A stretch of DNA of 26,336 nt, from NCBI GenBank assembly GCA_964482585.1, contig CAYZYO010000017.1:1-26336 (forward strand), written 5' to 3'. Below are positions 1 to 7,673 of this stretch, in pieces. Position numbers and translations under genes: made by a program. The number at the start of each line of letters is the position of its first letter. The first letter of the stretch is position 1. This DNA comes from CAYZYO01 sp964482585 (GTDB taxonomy: Bacteria > Bacillota > Syntrophomonadia > Syntrophomonadales > Syntrophomonadaceae). The notes beneath the pieces are model-generated. The model ran no database searches and was not told the origin of the DNA. It worked only from the letters and a program-made list of their open reading frames with translations.

Positions 1-314
1 GGCATTATTAATAAATGATCAGTCATCCCTTTTTTCTGCAGTAGTCTAAAAGCATGTCCAAAACTCTCTATAGCATTATCGCCACTTTCAACAAAAAATA
101 CGTTATCTTCCTTGGGAATTATACTCCTTAAAGAATCTGCCGGTCCGCTTATTATAATATTCCGGATTAATAATGAGTTGCGCAATGCCCGGTAAACATA
201 ATAAATCATAGGATAACTGCCGATGATAATTAAAGCCTCATTATCGTAAGGAGCTATTTTTTTTAGCTCGCCACAGCTCTCTCCACCAGCAAGAATAATA
301 GCATCATACTGCAT
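1..314 (-). CDS. Nucleotidyltransferase (NTP transferase) domain protein, 3' end outside window
   Basis: Only the N-terminal ~104 codons are present; the gene runs off the left edge. It starts at an ATG at 314 with a GGGGG ribosome binding site just upstream, 16 bases after the stop of the GntR gene, so the two are probably co-transcribed. The protein begins MQYDAIILAGGES, and the 'ILAGG' loop after a first beta strand is the nucleotide-binding start of GT-A-fold nucleotidyltransferases (MobA/GlmU/IspD-like). The usual R-M-G...K continuation is replaced by GELKKIAPYDNEALI, so the exact substrate class is unclear. A later segment, YPMIYYVYRAL, matches the 'pMi.y.l.aL' region of the same fold. 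The family is clear; the substrate (sugar-1-phosphate, molybdopterin or another) is not. Confidence 0.7.
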   Translation of the reverse strand, partial: MQYDAIILAGGESCGELKKIAPYDNEALIIIGSYPMIYYVYRALRNSLLIRNIIISGPADSLRSIIPKEDNVFFVESGDNAIESFGHAFRLLQKKGMTDHLLIM

Positions 315-330
315 TATTTTACCCCCATCA

Positions 331-1023
331 TTAATCAGCAACGGAAAGCCCATCCTTTTTTATAGCTTCAAGTATACTGTTCTCTGCATTTTCAATATGT
401 TCCTGGGCAACCTGTCGGGCTAAGTTTATATCACGTGACTGAATAGCTTCTACAATGCTGCGGTGCTCTTCTAATGACTGCCGCATTCTCCCCGGAAAAG
501 CCAGAGATGTAGCTCTATATCTCTGTATTTGTTCTCTTAGATTGTTTATTATGACTGCAAGTCTTTCATTGCGACTTGCCCGGTATATTGTTTCATGAAA
601 CTCGGTGTCAACTTTGACCAGCTTATCCATGTCCTTTCTGGATATGGCTTCAGCCTTTTCAACTAAAAGCCTCTCCATTCCCTCCAGTTCTTCATCGGTT
701 ATCCTTTCAGCTGCCAGTACAGCAGCCAAACCTTCAAGAGCTGCCCTTATTTCAAATACATCTGTAATATCCTTAACTGAAATATCAGCCACATAAGCCC
801 CCTTGCGGGGTACCATTACTATAAACCCTTCCAATTCTAATTTTCTTAACGCTTCTCTTATCGGGGTTCTGGAAACCCCGAGTTCTTCGGCAAGCTGTAT
901 TTCCATCAATCTTTCCCTGGGCTTTAACACCCCTTCTATTATTGCTTCTCTAATAGCCTCTAAAACCAAATCTCTAAGTGGTTTATAAGAATCAAGATTT
1001 ACCGGTAATAGCCTTTTCTCCAT
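331..1023 (-). CDS. GntR-family transcriptional regulator, FadR/FCD subfamily
   Basis: A 230-residue DNA-binding regulator. An N-terminal winged helix-turn-helix (residues ~15-75) contains the family signature LAEELGVSRTPIREALRKLELEG. An all-helical FCD ligand-binding domain follows (~85-220), with metal- or ligand-site positions visible in DTEFHETI, EEHRSIVEAI and QEHIENAE. I chose the ATG at 1023 because AGAGGTGAT lies at the right distance; an in-frame ATG at 1041 has no such site. The start lies inside the end of ispE (32-base overlap), which suggests translational coupling. FCD regulators usually respond to small carboxylates such as lactate, gluconate or acyl compounds, but the ligand cannot be read here. 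The closely following nucleotidyltransferase gene is a possible target only by position. Confidence 0.9.
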   Translation of the reverse strand: MEKRLLPVNLDSYKPLRDLVLEAIREAIIEGVLKPRERLMEIQLAEELGVSRTPIREALRKLELEGFIVMVPRKGAYVADISVKDITDVFEIRAALEGLAAVLAAERITDEELEGMERLLVEKAEAISRKDMDKLVKVDTEFHETIYRASRNERLAVIINNLREQIQRYRATSLAFPGRMRQSLEEHRSIVEAIQSRDINLARQVAQEHIENAENSILEAIKKDGLSVAD

Positions 1024-1945
1024 ATAAATCACCTCTAACATAAGATGATACCAAATATACTTCTTGATACCTTTTTTCTAAAATTTCTACCGCCTTATGA
1101 GCTTTTTCTTTTTTTTCAAAGATCCCAAAAACACTAGGCCCGCTTCCTGACATTACTGCATTTAATGCCCCAACTTTTATCAGCTCATTTTTTATTTCTG
1201 ATATTCCCGGATATTTATCTATGCTTACCGATTCCAGCACGTTTTCTAAATTAGCTGTTACCCTAATGATATCACACCGGTTCCAGGCATCGAGAAAACC
1301 ATTCGTATCTGGAAAACGTTTGACTTTATTGAAAGTAAATTCCTGATATACCTCGGCTGTTGACAACTGAAAGTCAGGCTTTACCAGTACCATATCTAGT
1401 ATAATCCCTGCTTTTAAAGGGGTTAGTACCTCTCCTTTTCCTGTAGCCAGTGCAGTAGCTCCCATTCGAACCAGCTGAATTTGGTCCGGTTTTTCTTCTA
1501 CTTCAGAGTATGCCCCCATCATACAAAAAGGAACATCTGCTCCAATTTTTTCTGCCAGCTTCCTTAATTCAGCCGGTGATATATTATAATTATATATTTT
1601 ATTTATTCCTAATAAAACAGCAGCTGCATCAGTACTTCCTCCCGCAAGGCCAGCACTTACCGGTATTTTTTTTTCGATAAATATCTCGATCCCTTCTCCT
1701 GAGCCATATTCTTGCAAAATAACCACAGCTGCCTGATATGCTAGATTTCCCTCGTCACAAGGAATTATACTACAATCACTACCAAGTTTTACCCCGTACT
1801 TCCTGGTTTTAATAAATATTCTATCTGTCAGGTCTATCTGGTGCATTACTGTCTCTAATTCATGGTAGCCATCTTCTCTTTTCCCCTTAATATTTAATGT
1901 GAGATTAATTTTTGCTGGTGCATCGATAATTAATTTACTTTCCAT
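992..1945 (-). CDS. ispE: 4-diphosphocytidyl-2-C-methyl-D-erythritol kinase
   Basis: Phosphorylates the 2-hydroxyl of CDP-methylerythritol with ATP, the fourth step of the MEP isoprenoid pathway (cytosolic). The product has 317 residues, slightly longer than the usual 280-300. GHMP-kinase motifs are visible: PAKINLTL at the N-terminus with the catalytic-type lysine (K12), the Gly-rich ATP loop PVSAGLAGGSTDAA (~95-108), IGADVPF with the catalytic-type Asp (~137), and the C-terminal VMSGSGPSVFG motif. I set the start at the ATG at 1945, where CGGAG lies about eight bases upstream and the protein begins MESKLIIDAPAKIN; an in-frame ATG at 1999 would add 18 residues unlike the family. The 3' end overlaps the GntR gene by 32 bases. 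The position between veg and purR-type genes matches B. subtilis ispE. Confidence 0.95.
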   Translation of the reverse strand: MESKLIIDAPAKINLTLNIKGKREDGYHELETVMHQIDLTDRIFIKTRKYGVKLGSDCSIIPCDEGNLAYQAAVVILQEYGSGEGIEIFIEKKIPVSAGLAGGSTDAAAVLLGINKIYNYNISPAELRKLAEKIGADVPFCMMGAYSEVEEKPDQIQLVRMGATALATGKGEVLTPLKAGIILDMVLVKPDFQLSTAEVYQEFTFNKVKRFPDTNGFLDAWNRCDIIRVTANLENVLESVSIDKYPGISEIKNELIKVGALNAVMSGSGPSVFGIFEKKEKAHKAVEILEKRYQEVYLVSSYVRGDLYGEKAITGKS

Positions 1946-2119
1946 TAAATGACTCCGCTTCTTTTTATAAATTATATCTCTAAACAAATACATCTCCAAC
2001 CTTTAACTTATAAAAATCAGATCACCAGGTCGTTGCTTTTTAAACCCTCACGAATGTCAAGCGGCTTTATTTTTATCTACATAAAGCAGTATAAAATGTT
2101 TTTGGAATAACGTAAAGTT

Positions 2120-2284
2120 GATTAGTACGAAAAAAACGCTTAATGCAATCACCTTACTTGGATAAGTTGACCACTCACTGGCGTTTTGGTAAAACCGCAG
2201 CAACCGGATAGAACCGTAGGAGGTGACTTCAGTCGCCGCCCTGACACTCTGAATTGCGGCTGATCGGAGACTGAAGTCTCTACG
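2120..2284 (+). repeat. Dispersed ~160-bp palindrome-ended repeat, copy 1
   Basis: Shares about 160 bp with 8788-8941 (same strand) and 11275-11434 (opposite strand). The left half (attagtacga..gcttaatgcaatcaccttactt) is conserved. The middle (gcgttttggtaaaaccgcag) is almost identical to copy 3 but diverged in copy 2. The right end is a hairpin built on a gaCTTCAGTCgcc / gaCTGAAGTCtc inverted repeat. In this copy the hairpin arms have decayed relative to copy 2. A minus-strand reading frame of 81 codons here, and a related one in copy 3, exist only because the repeat DNA is conserved; I do not call genes. The element looks like a non-autonomous mobile or REP/MITE-type sequence. Confidence 0.85.
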
Positions 2285-2384
2285 ATAAAAGAAATTTTTC
2301 ACGGTTGAATCAATTTATATAATATTTTTTATATGAGGAGTTTTTCATTATTCAAAAATATGTTCTGAGCTTCAGCTAGGAATC

Positions 2385-2497
2385 TTAGCTTCTTTGGTTT
2401 TGACCCGGGATGATAAGTGCCAAGGGAGGAGACTACTATCTCCTCTATAGATGCAGGAGTTCTAATGATCTAAAATAGCTATTATGCAAAATTCTCA
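2385..2497 (-). repeat. Non-coding element A downstream of spoIIR (inverted partner of element B)
   Basis: Read on the minus strand from 2497, this begins TGAGAATTTTGCATAATAGC and continues into ACTCCTGCATCTATAGAGGAG. The plus-strand segment starting at about 3267 begins TGAGCGTTTTGCATAATAGC and continues ACTCTTGCTCCATAGAGAAG. The shared 19-base core lies at 2473-2491 here. Element A also contains a perfect 7-bp hairpin (2426-2432 with 2439-2445). The two elements face each other across spoIIR. Homology beyond the core is patchy, as expected for a structured RNA or a decayed mobile-element end. Identity unknown. Confidence 0.6.
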
Positions 2498-2500
2498 ATA

Positions 2501-2541
2501 TAAAAAAAATTGAGGAAACGAGGTTAATTCCTCGTTTCCTC
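2501..2541 (-). terminator. Rho-independent terminator of spoIIR
   Basis: A perfect 12-bp stem (2512-2523 with 2530-2541) and a 6-base loop, followed on the minus strand by a long T-run (AATTTTTTTTATAT). It lies 50 bases after the spoIIR stop codon. Confidence 0.9.
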
Positions 2542-2591
2542 TAGGGGGAGTTTCTTTATTTTTAGTTTTATTCAATAAAATTGGAGTACTA

Positions 2592-3161
2592 TTAGTTGTT
2601 GCGCAAACTAAACTTGGCACCTTTAGGCAGAAGTTCAAGACATTTAAAACTCACCTGTGCTTCCTCCGGGCTATCCATGCTCAGGCCTTTATCAGATGAG
2701 GAAACCACACACAAAGGGGGGAATAATACACACCACCAGTTTTTACCCTGCCCTTCACCAATAACCACTCTTACAGCCTGGTATTGTCCTTGAGGGAAAA
2801 CCATGTTTCCATACGATTTAGTTGGAAATTCACATTCACCTATATAGACTTCTACCGGGTAATCATATCCTTGCTCTTTTATTACCCCTGCTGCTGTTTC
2901 TTTTATCTGGAGAATATTTTTTTCTGCTAAAACACGTGCTTTTTCTACTTCTTCTATATCTCTAAATTCACTATTGAGGGTTTTTACAATTTCATCCTTA
3001 ACTGCCATCTTTAGTATCTGGTCATCTGGATCATCACTATGCGCAATAACATGTAAACGCAGAACACTTTCAGATAAAGGATCCTCTCTTGCAGCCAGAA
3101 TATTAATCCCGGTAAGGACAATAACAATAATTAATATAATTCCCGATAATTTTCTAAACAT
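2592..3161 (-). CDS. spoIIR: Stage II sporulation protein R
   Basis: SpoIIR is made in the forespore under sigma F and is exported. It triggers SpoIIGA to process pro-sigma E in the mother cell. The 189-residue protein has an N-terminal hydrophobic signal segment (LSGIILIIVIVLTGINILAA, ~5-24), the family block LRLHVIAHSDDPDDQ.LK (~35-51), and the C-terminal signature FPTKSYGNMVFPQGQYQAVRVVIGEGQGKNWWCVLFPPLC, nearly invariant in SpoIIR. Start: ATG at 3161 with AGGGGGAT upstream. A strong terminator follows and another separates it from upstream genes, so it is a single-gene unit. In many Clostridia spoIIR lies near ispE, as here. It is unusual in being framed by two related inverted non-coding elements. 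Confidence 0.95.
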   Translation of the reverse strand: MFRKLSGIILIIVIVLTGINILAAREDPLSESVLRLHVIAHSDDPDDQILKMAVKDEIVKTLNSEFRDIEEVEKARVLAEKNILQIKETAAGVIKEQGYDYPVEVYIGECEFPTKSYGNMVFPQGQYQAVRVVIGEGQGKNWWCVLFPPLCVVSSSDKGLSMDSPEEAQVSFKCLELLPKGAKFSLRNN

Positions 3162-3187
3162 ATTTTTATCCCCCTTTGTTCAGTAAA

Positions 3188-3215
3188 ATTATTTCCCAAA
3201 AAAATAGTTTTTAAC
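3188..3215 (-). promoter_or_regulatory. Possible sigma F promoter of spoIIR
   Basis: On the minus strand GGAAATAAT (3188-3196) fits the sigma F -10 consensus GGnnAnAnT. GTTAA at 3211-3215 is a weak match to the -35 GYATA, 14 bases away. It lies 27 bases before the start codon, and sigma F control is known for spoIIR in Bacillus. AT-rich surroundings make chance matches possible. Confidence 0.4.
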
Positions 3216-3266
3216 CATTGAATCAGTTTTTTATCTTAACAATAATTTTTGCTGTTATATTATAAT

Positions 3267-3355
3267 GAGCGTTTTGCATAATAGCTATTTGAACTCTTGC
3301 TCCATAGAGAAGCCTTTAGTTTCCAGCTTGATTGTTATCCTGGAGCAAAGTGCCT
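3267..3355 (+). repeat. Non-coding element B upstream of spoIIR (inverted partner of element A)
   Basis: The counterpart of the element at 2385-2497, in opposite orientation. The shared perfect core TTTTGCATAATAGCTATTT spans 3272-3290. A perfect 8-bp stem pairs 3297-3304 with 3341-3348 around a 36-base interior. No reading frame with a plausible start lies here. It occupies most of the 300-base gap between spoIIR and the ribbon-helix-helix gene. Confidence 0.6.
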
Positions 3356-3395
3356 GAAATTTTTAATGCTGTTTAGGGATAAAAAATTTTTTAAC

Positions 3396-3445
3396 CATAA
3401 AAAAGATGGCTTCTTTTATTTTTCACAAGCCATCTTTTTTTTATG
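3396..3445 (-). terminator. Rho-independent terminator of the ribbon-helix-helix gene
   Basis: Stem GATGGCTT/AAGCCATC extended by A and T tracts on both arms, with T-run ends in both directions, so it can act on either strand. It lies 20 bases downstream of the minus-strand gene ending at 3465. Confidence 0.85.
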
Positions 3446-3464
3446 ATTGGTAAATATATATAGA

Positions 3465-3626
3465 TTAGTTTTCTTTATTTTCATCCTGTTTTGCCAGGTA
3501 TTCTCTTATTATCATCCTGATAAGCGCACTTCTAGATATCTGCTGCTCTTTAGCCTGTTTTTTTATATCCTCAACCTGTTTCCGGGTTAGATAAAATGTT
3601 GCATGTTCAAATTTATCAGTAGCCAT
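3465..3626 (-). CDS. Small ribbon-helix-helix (CopG/Arc-like) protein
   Basis: A 53-residue protein, MATDKFEHATFYLTRKQVED..., with a short N-terminal beta strand (HATFYLTRKQ), a helix (VEDIKKQAKEQQ) and then ISRSALIRMIIREYLAKQ. This strand-helix-helix pattern with 'SRSALIR..I..YL' is that of CopG/MetJ-fold DNA-binding proteins. Start: ATG at 3626 with AGGGGGTC just upstream. It is too short for most automatic cut-offs. No toxin partner is adjacent: the neighbouring patatin-like gene is 91 bases upstream and co-directional, so they could share a transcript. It probably acts as a dimeric regulator; its target is unknown. Confidence 0.85.
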   Translation of the reverse strand: MATDKFEHATFYLTRKQVEDIKKQAKEQQISRSALIRMIIREYLAKQDENKEN

Positions 3627-3717
3627 TTTGACCCCCTCCCCGCCATTAACCTATGCTGCGGCGAATATTGTGCTTTGTGGATATTATATGTAATTATCCT
3701 TACATCTGTTACTCTGC

Positions 3718-4581
3718 TTAGTTGTATAATTCATTTTTCAAATCAATTATTCTATTTTTCATAGCTCTTCTGCCTCTTCTAATAATTATATCGGCTTTAT
3801 CAATATCATCTAGATGCATCTCTTTTACCCGGGGATAGACTACCATGTCTGCGAAGAGATCTTCAGCGGTATCTGAAGTTTCATAAATAAGAATATCTAA
3901 GGTCCGGGATATAATCTCCGGAATTCCTTTTACTTTTTGGGAGTAAGTTTCCCTCCCCAGATTAACTGCAAGAATGTACTCGGCTCCCAGCTGTTTTTGA
4001 ACCAAAACTGGTACTATACTCCTTAATCCTCCATCAACCAGCTGCATGTTCTGAAATTGATACGGCACAAAAGTAGCCGGAATTGAAATACTAGCCCTTA
4101 CTGCATCACTTAAAAAAGCATCTGTTATTACTATACTATTTTTATCAGTAGGAACTAATTTCCGGTTTGAAAAAATAATTTCCCGGCCGGAATCAATATC
4201 ACAGGCAATAATAGCCAGTGGTACTGCTGCATCTGTAAGTTTTTGCCCTTTAGTTGCCTTATGGATAAGCTTTTTCAGCTTTTTCCCAGCTATTATTCCA
4301 TCGAATCTCCCTTTTAAACCGGGGATAAATAAAGTGCTTAAGTATTTTAATAATCCACTGGTGTTAAAATCAAGGTAACCGGTTTGCTGGATACTATAAA
4401 CAAATTCCTTCATTTTAAATGGCGATAATCCAGCTGCCAGTAAAGCCGCTGCTATGCTCCCCGAACTGGTACCAGATATCATGGAAATTGGAATACGGTT
4501 TTCTTCTAGTATTTCTAATACCCCTATGTGGGCTAACCCTTTTAATCCTCCACCACCCAAAGCAAGACCTAATTTTTTCAT
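3718..4581 (-). CDS. Patatin-like phospholipase (RssA/YchK-type)
   Basis: A 287-residue serine lipid acyl hydrolase of the bacterial patatin family. The oxyanion-hole glycines GGGGLKG (9-15), nucleophile elbow GTSSG (37-41, Ser39) and catalytic Asp in the VDGGLRS segment are all present, so the Ser-Asp dyad is intact. No signal peptide is seen. I placed the start at the ATG at 4581, where GGAAGAGG lies upstream and the protein begins MKKLGLALGGGG; an in-frame ATG at 4632 would add a 17-residue tail outside the family. Family members hydrolyse acyl chains from phospholipids, but the physiological substrate is unknown. It lies at the edge of the glycosylation island and may be part of the ancestral flank instead. 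Confidence 0.9.
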   Translation of the reverse strand: MKKLGLALGGGGLKGLAHIGVLEILEENRIPISMISGTSSGSIAAALLAAGLSPFKMKEFVYSIQQTGYLDFNTSGLLKYLSTLFIPGLKGRFDGIIAGKKLKKLIHKATKGQKLTDAAVPLAIIACDIDSGREIIFSNRKLVPTDKNSIVITDAFLSDAVRASISIPATFVPYQFQNMQLVDGGLRSIVPVLVQKQLGAEYILAVNLGRETYSQKVKGIPEIISRTLDILIYETSDTAEDLFADMVVYPRVKEMHLDDIDKADIIIRRGRRAMKNRIIDLKNELYN

Positions 4582-4717
4582 ATGCCTCTTCCTGCTAAAT
4601 CCTTTTAAAAATATTAATAATAATATATGCAAAGACCATTTAGCCAGTTACAATGGATTAATTGTTGCCAAAATATTGTAGTTAATAGATCATTACTAAT
4701 ATGACAAATACAAAAAA

Positions 4718-4742
4718 TCAGGTTTATGATCCCTGATTTTCT
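4718..4742 (-). terminator. Terminator after the small Spo0E-like gene
   Basis: An inverted repeat, AAAATCAGG with CCTGATTTT, of about 9 bp, followed on the minus strand by TTTTTTGTATTT. It lies about 40 bases past the stop at 4782 and closes the transcription unit of the island's left end. Confidence 0.7.
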
Positions 4743-4781
4743 GTGCGTTTTTTAAGCAAACTGCTCAGTATTCATTTATAT

Positions 4782-5006
4782 TCAACGATTACATTTGGTC
4801 ACCATATAGCGTGAAACAATTTTTATGTTTTCTAGATTTTTGCTTCTCATATTCATCAAGAAATCCTGGTATTCTGCGATTTCTGATTTTTCTGCATATG
4901 CAGCGATTAATTGGTCAAGCTCCTTTTGTTTTTCCAATACCTTTTCCAGGTTATTTCTCATTAAATCTTTTTGTTTCCTATCAATTTTTCTTTTTATTTC
5001 TACCAA
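4782..5006 (-). CDS. Small helical protein, possibly Spo0E-like
   Basis: A 74-residue charged, helical protein. The start is a TTG at 5006 because GGAGGTGA ends four bases before it; an in-frame ATG at 5024 lies upstream of that site and is unlikely to be used. The segment LEKQKELDQLIAAYAEK recalls the 'SQELDxLIxxY' signature of Spo0E phosphatases, which dephosphorylate Spo0A-P, but the usual Ser is Lys here and the spacing from the N-terminal helix is short. The assignment is therefore weak. It could equally be an unrelated coiled-coil peptide. It follows the SPOCS-like gene by 64 bases in the same direction. Confidence 0.55.
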   Translation of the reverse strand: MVEIKRKIDRKQKDLMRNNLEKVLEKQKELDQLIAAYAEKSEIAEYQDFLMNMRSKNLENIKIVSRYMVTKCNR

Positions 5007-5070
5007 AATTTCACCTCCAAGCATTAAGAAAGCCCGGCAGTAAGCCAGGCATCTTACATAACCTCAATTA

Positions 5071-5634
5071 TCAATAATCAACTGATGGATCAAGTTCCCC
5101 ATATACAATTACGTCATGCATTTTACCCAGTTTATCGATAATATCAACATATACTCTTAGCCCAATACAGGTTCCACTAATAGGGGTAGTCAGATTACAG
5201 GGATTAGATGGGTCCTCACAGTTTCCTTTAATTTCATAATCAAATGTCCAGTTCTTTACTATTACTTCAGATTGTTCAATCTCTTCCCGGAATTCTTCAA
5301 TTGTAAGCGGGGGATCAAATTCTTCCAGATCGATGGCCTGCTCATATCTGTCTGATACGGTTATAATCTGGTACTCTCCATCTACTATTACAAATAGAAT
5401 TACTTCATAGTCAATGAAAATTTTTACTTTGTTGAAACAGGAAATGTCTTCACTGGCTTTAATGACCTTGACTTTAATATCTTCTACACAGGAGATTTTC
5501 CCCCCTACCTGTTCATCAGGTACACAAAACATGGTGTCAAGAACCTTTACCTGTTTTTCAATATACTTTGCCTTTATCACCTTCGCCCATAAATCTAACA
5601 TACATCCATCAGGAAACTCACATTTCAGTGCCAT
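5071..5634 (-). CDS. Cys-rich SPOCS-like (DUF3794-like) protein
   Basis: A 187-residue protein with no signal peptide and about ten cysteines. The central part has alternating beta strands, IKVKVIKASEDIS.FNKVKIFIDYEVILFVIVDGEYQIITVSDRYEQAIDLEEF (~52-108). This resembles the SPOCS/DUF3794 domain of spore coat and sporulation proteins, where a 'Y.v.l.....g..q.v......f...id' pattern recurs. A second strand-rich stretch (~128-180) ends in VYVDIIDKLGKMHDVIVYGELD. Start: ATG at 5634 with AAGGAGGGAGAG upstream. The call rests on pattern only. It may be a coat or exosporium component modified by the neighbouring glycosyltransferases. The coiled-coil gene at 10332-11135 seems to share its fold pattern. 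Confidence 0.6.
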   Translation of the reverse strand: MALKCEFPDGCMLDLWAKVIKAKYIEKQVKVLDTMFCVPDEQVGGKISCVEDIKVKVIKASEDISCFNKVKIFIDYEVILFVIVDGEYQIITVSDRYEQAIDLEEFDPPLTIEEFREEIEQSEVIVKNWTFDYEIKGNCEDPSNPCNLTTPISGTCIGLRVYVDIIDKLGKMHDVIVYGELDPSVDY

Positions 5635-5762
5635 GTTACTCTCCCTCCTTTATCTAGTATTTAACTTGCATCCTGGCAAGTATTTGTAGAAACTTGTAAC
5701 GGCAAATTTCTAGGTTATACTATGAATGAAGGGGCTAAAATGTGATTACTTGATAAGTTAAT

Positions 5763-6488
5763 TTATAGTAATACATTAATCTTAGGCTGTTTTAAATACT
5801 GTTCCTTATTCATTATATGGACACACTCAATTCGGCTGTCACAATATATTTCTAATCCTTGTCTGGCGGCGGCTTCGCAAAAGCCAATATCTTCAGCCCC
5901 TGAATGGGCCGAATACCGAATTTTATACGATTCAATTACCTTTCGCTTGATTAAGTAGGCCGCACCGGTACAATCTATTTTAAAAAGGCAGTTGTGAGGA
6001 TAATCTATGAAATGTTTATATTTTCCGTCTCTGGTGCGTAATAGAATGTTATATATGCTTTTGTTTTTCAGTTCATGTCCGTTACAAACCAGTGCTGATA
6101 CAATTGCACAATTATCTGCTATCAATCTTGAGATTATATTAGGGGGTACTAATATATCACTATCAACGGATAATAAATACTGGCAATCTGATTCTATGAA
6201 TTCCTCCAATAAAAGATTTCTGAGTAATGCCAGGTTAGATAAATTGTAAACTCCTCGTAAATCACTCTGCTTATTACCGAGGTTAGCAGTAATCAACCTT
6301 ACAGGTGTCAGTGTATTCTGCGCAAACTCTTCTAAAATCTCCCGGGTGTTATCAATACAATCATTTATAATAAAACAATACTCTATCAAACTTCGAGGGT
6401 ATTTAATATTTTGTAGGTGTTGTAAATAGTCTGGTAATATCCAGCCCCGGTTCCGTACTGGACAGCCAATCATTACTTTTTCTTTCAC
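5763..6488 (-). CDS. Glycosyltransferase, GT-A fold (GT2-like)
   Basis: A 241-residue soluble sugar transferase. It opens with a nucleotide-binding strand (VMIGCPVRNRGWILPDYL), then IEYCFIINDCIDNT, a metal-binding DxD (D109-S-D111 in LLSVDSDILVPP), and a late acidic pair (GAED, E199-D200) where the catalytic base lies in GT2-type enzymes. No membrane segment is seen. The start is a GTG at 6488; AGAGGGGAT precedes it and overlaps the end of the previous gene, whose stop is only three bases away, so the two are translationally coupled. Donor and acceptor are unknown. Context suggests decoration of a spore or cell-surface protein or polymer. Confidence 0.85.
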   Translation of the reverse strand: MKEKVMIGCPVRNRGWILPDYLQHLQNIKYPRSLIEYCFIINDCIDNTREILEEFAQNTLTPVRLITANLGNKQSDLRGVYNLSNLALLRNLLLEEFIESDCQYLLSVDSDILVPPNIISRLIADNCAIVSALVCNGHELKNKSIYNILLRTRDGKYKHFIDYPHNCLFKIDCTGAAYLIKRKVIESYKIRYSAHSGAEDIGFCEAAARQGLEIYCDSRIECVHIMNKEQYLKQPKINVLL

Positions 6489-6491
6489 TAT

Positions 6492-7673
6492 TTATCCCCT
6501 CTTTTTTTCCCTTTTATCTGTTGAGTATCTAAAACCGGGTCTTCCTATTCTAACATTGTTTATAGAATTAATATCCCTGATATGGTCAGGCATATTATTT
6601 AAGGTCTCAATAAGCCTTTTTAATGCAGTATCTGTTTTTGTTATAACATTATCCTGAATTATCAGTTTGTTTTCGATTATTCCTTTAATTTTTTGAGCCC
6701 TTATCTTCCAGGAGTTCTGCCAGGCTAATTTCATCCTCTGCTGGCGCTTTTGCAGAGTGTCGTTATATAGAGCTATTTTAATGTTTTCTATAAATTGCTC
6801 CTGGTCTTCCGAGTATAGCAGCAGATCACTGTATTTTAGAACTTCTGGAAGTGCAGTAGTAACCACCGGCATCCCCACCGCCATATATTCCCACATTTTA
6901 ATAGGATTCACTGATTCTATCATGCTGGATACTCTAAACGGTATTATTCCCACATCAAACAATTGCGCATAAGAAGCCAATTGTTCATAGGGCTTTCCTC
7001 CTAACCAGTATAAATTTGCATGTTTTGGTAATTCGTTTACATTAAGATATGGTCCAACCATCACAATACTACAATCAGGAAAAGACCGGGCCAGGTTTCC
7101 TATTAATTCAAAATCACACCAGGTAGAAACGGCTCCAATAAAACCTATTATAGGCCTTTTTATTGATCTCATGTCTTCAGGTATCTCCAGGGTTTTTTTA
7201 CTAGCCCGGTTAAAGAAATGATAATCACACCCATTGGGAACCAGGTGGGTTTCAGGATTTATCTCTAAAGCCTTATTATAGAGCTTATGTGATGTTGCTA
7301 ATACAATATGTGAGTTCTCTAAGGCACTGTAATAATGAGTCCCCCATGCTGAAAATTCCTCAGTAGGTTCATCAATGCTATCGAATACTATCAATGACGG
7401 ATTATATTGTTTAACCATCTTTATATGATCCGGCAAGGTAAAATACACAACTGGTTTTATATTCTTTAAATAGGGTTTAATATCAATGTCGTTAATTACA
7501 TAAAAAAATGGATTGATTTTTCTTACACCTCGCTCTTTTAAAAAAATATTATTATTCAAGAATAAAGATGGTATTTCCAGTTCAGAGAAGCTTCTCAGTA
7601 ACTGCTGCGGACGCTGCAAGAGGTAATCATAGTCAATTGTAGGAGGATATATAATAATACCTATTGGGGACAT
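6492..7673 (-). CDS. Glycosyltransferase, GT-B fold (GT4-like)
   Basis: A 393-residue enzyme. The N-terminus (IIIYPPTIDYDYLLQRPQQLLRSF) matches the 'RPQ' N-domain seen in many GT1/GT4 surface-polysaccharide enzymes. The C-terminal Rossmann domain carries the GT4 signature VNPIKMWEYMAVGMPVVTTALPEV (~258-281) with the donor-binding Glu. The last ~70 residues are charged and end in KREKKRG, an extension beyond the catalytic core. Start: ATG at 7673 with AAGGAGG seven bases upstream. It is the first gene of a minus-strand pair with the GT-A enzyme. Such enzymes transfer a sugar from a nucleotide donor with retention; the acceptor is unknown. Confidence 0.88.
   Translation of the reverse strand: MSPIGIIIYPPTIDYDYLLQRPQQLLRSFSELEIPSLFLNNNIFLKERGVRKINPFFYVINDIDIKPYLKNIKPVVYFTLPDHIKMVKQYNPSLIVFDSIDEPTEEFSAWGTHYYSALENSHIVLATSHKLYNKALEINPETHLVPNGCDYHFFNRASKKTLEIPEDMRSIKRPIIGFIGAVSTWCDFELIGNLARSFPDCSIVMVGPYLNVNELPKHANLYWLGGKPYEQLASYAQLFDVGIIPFRVSSMIESVNPIKMWEYMAVGMPVVTTALPEVLKYSDLLLYSEDQEQFIENIKIALYNDTLQKRQQRMKLAWQNSWKIRAQKIKGIIENKLIIQDNVITKTDTALKRLIETLNNMPDHIRDINSINNVRIGRPGFRYSTDKREKKRG

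Noticed and set aside
2057..2302. An 81-codon minus-strand frame and a related frame at 11161-11436 with similar peptide ends
   Set aside because: Both lie inside the ~160-bp repeat; similarity comes from the repeat DNA. No ribosome binding site, and the hairpin arms would have to be translated.
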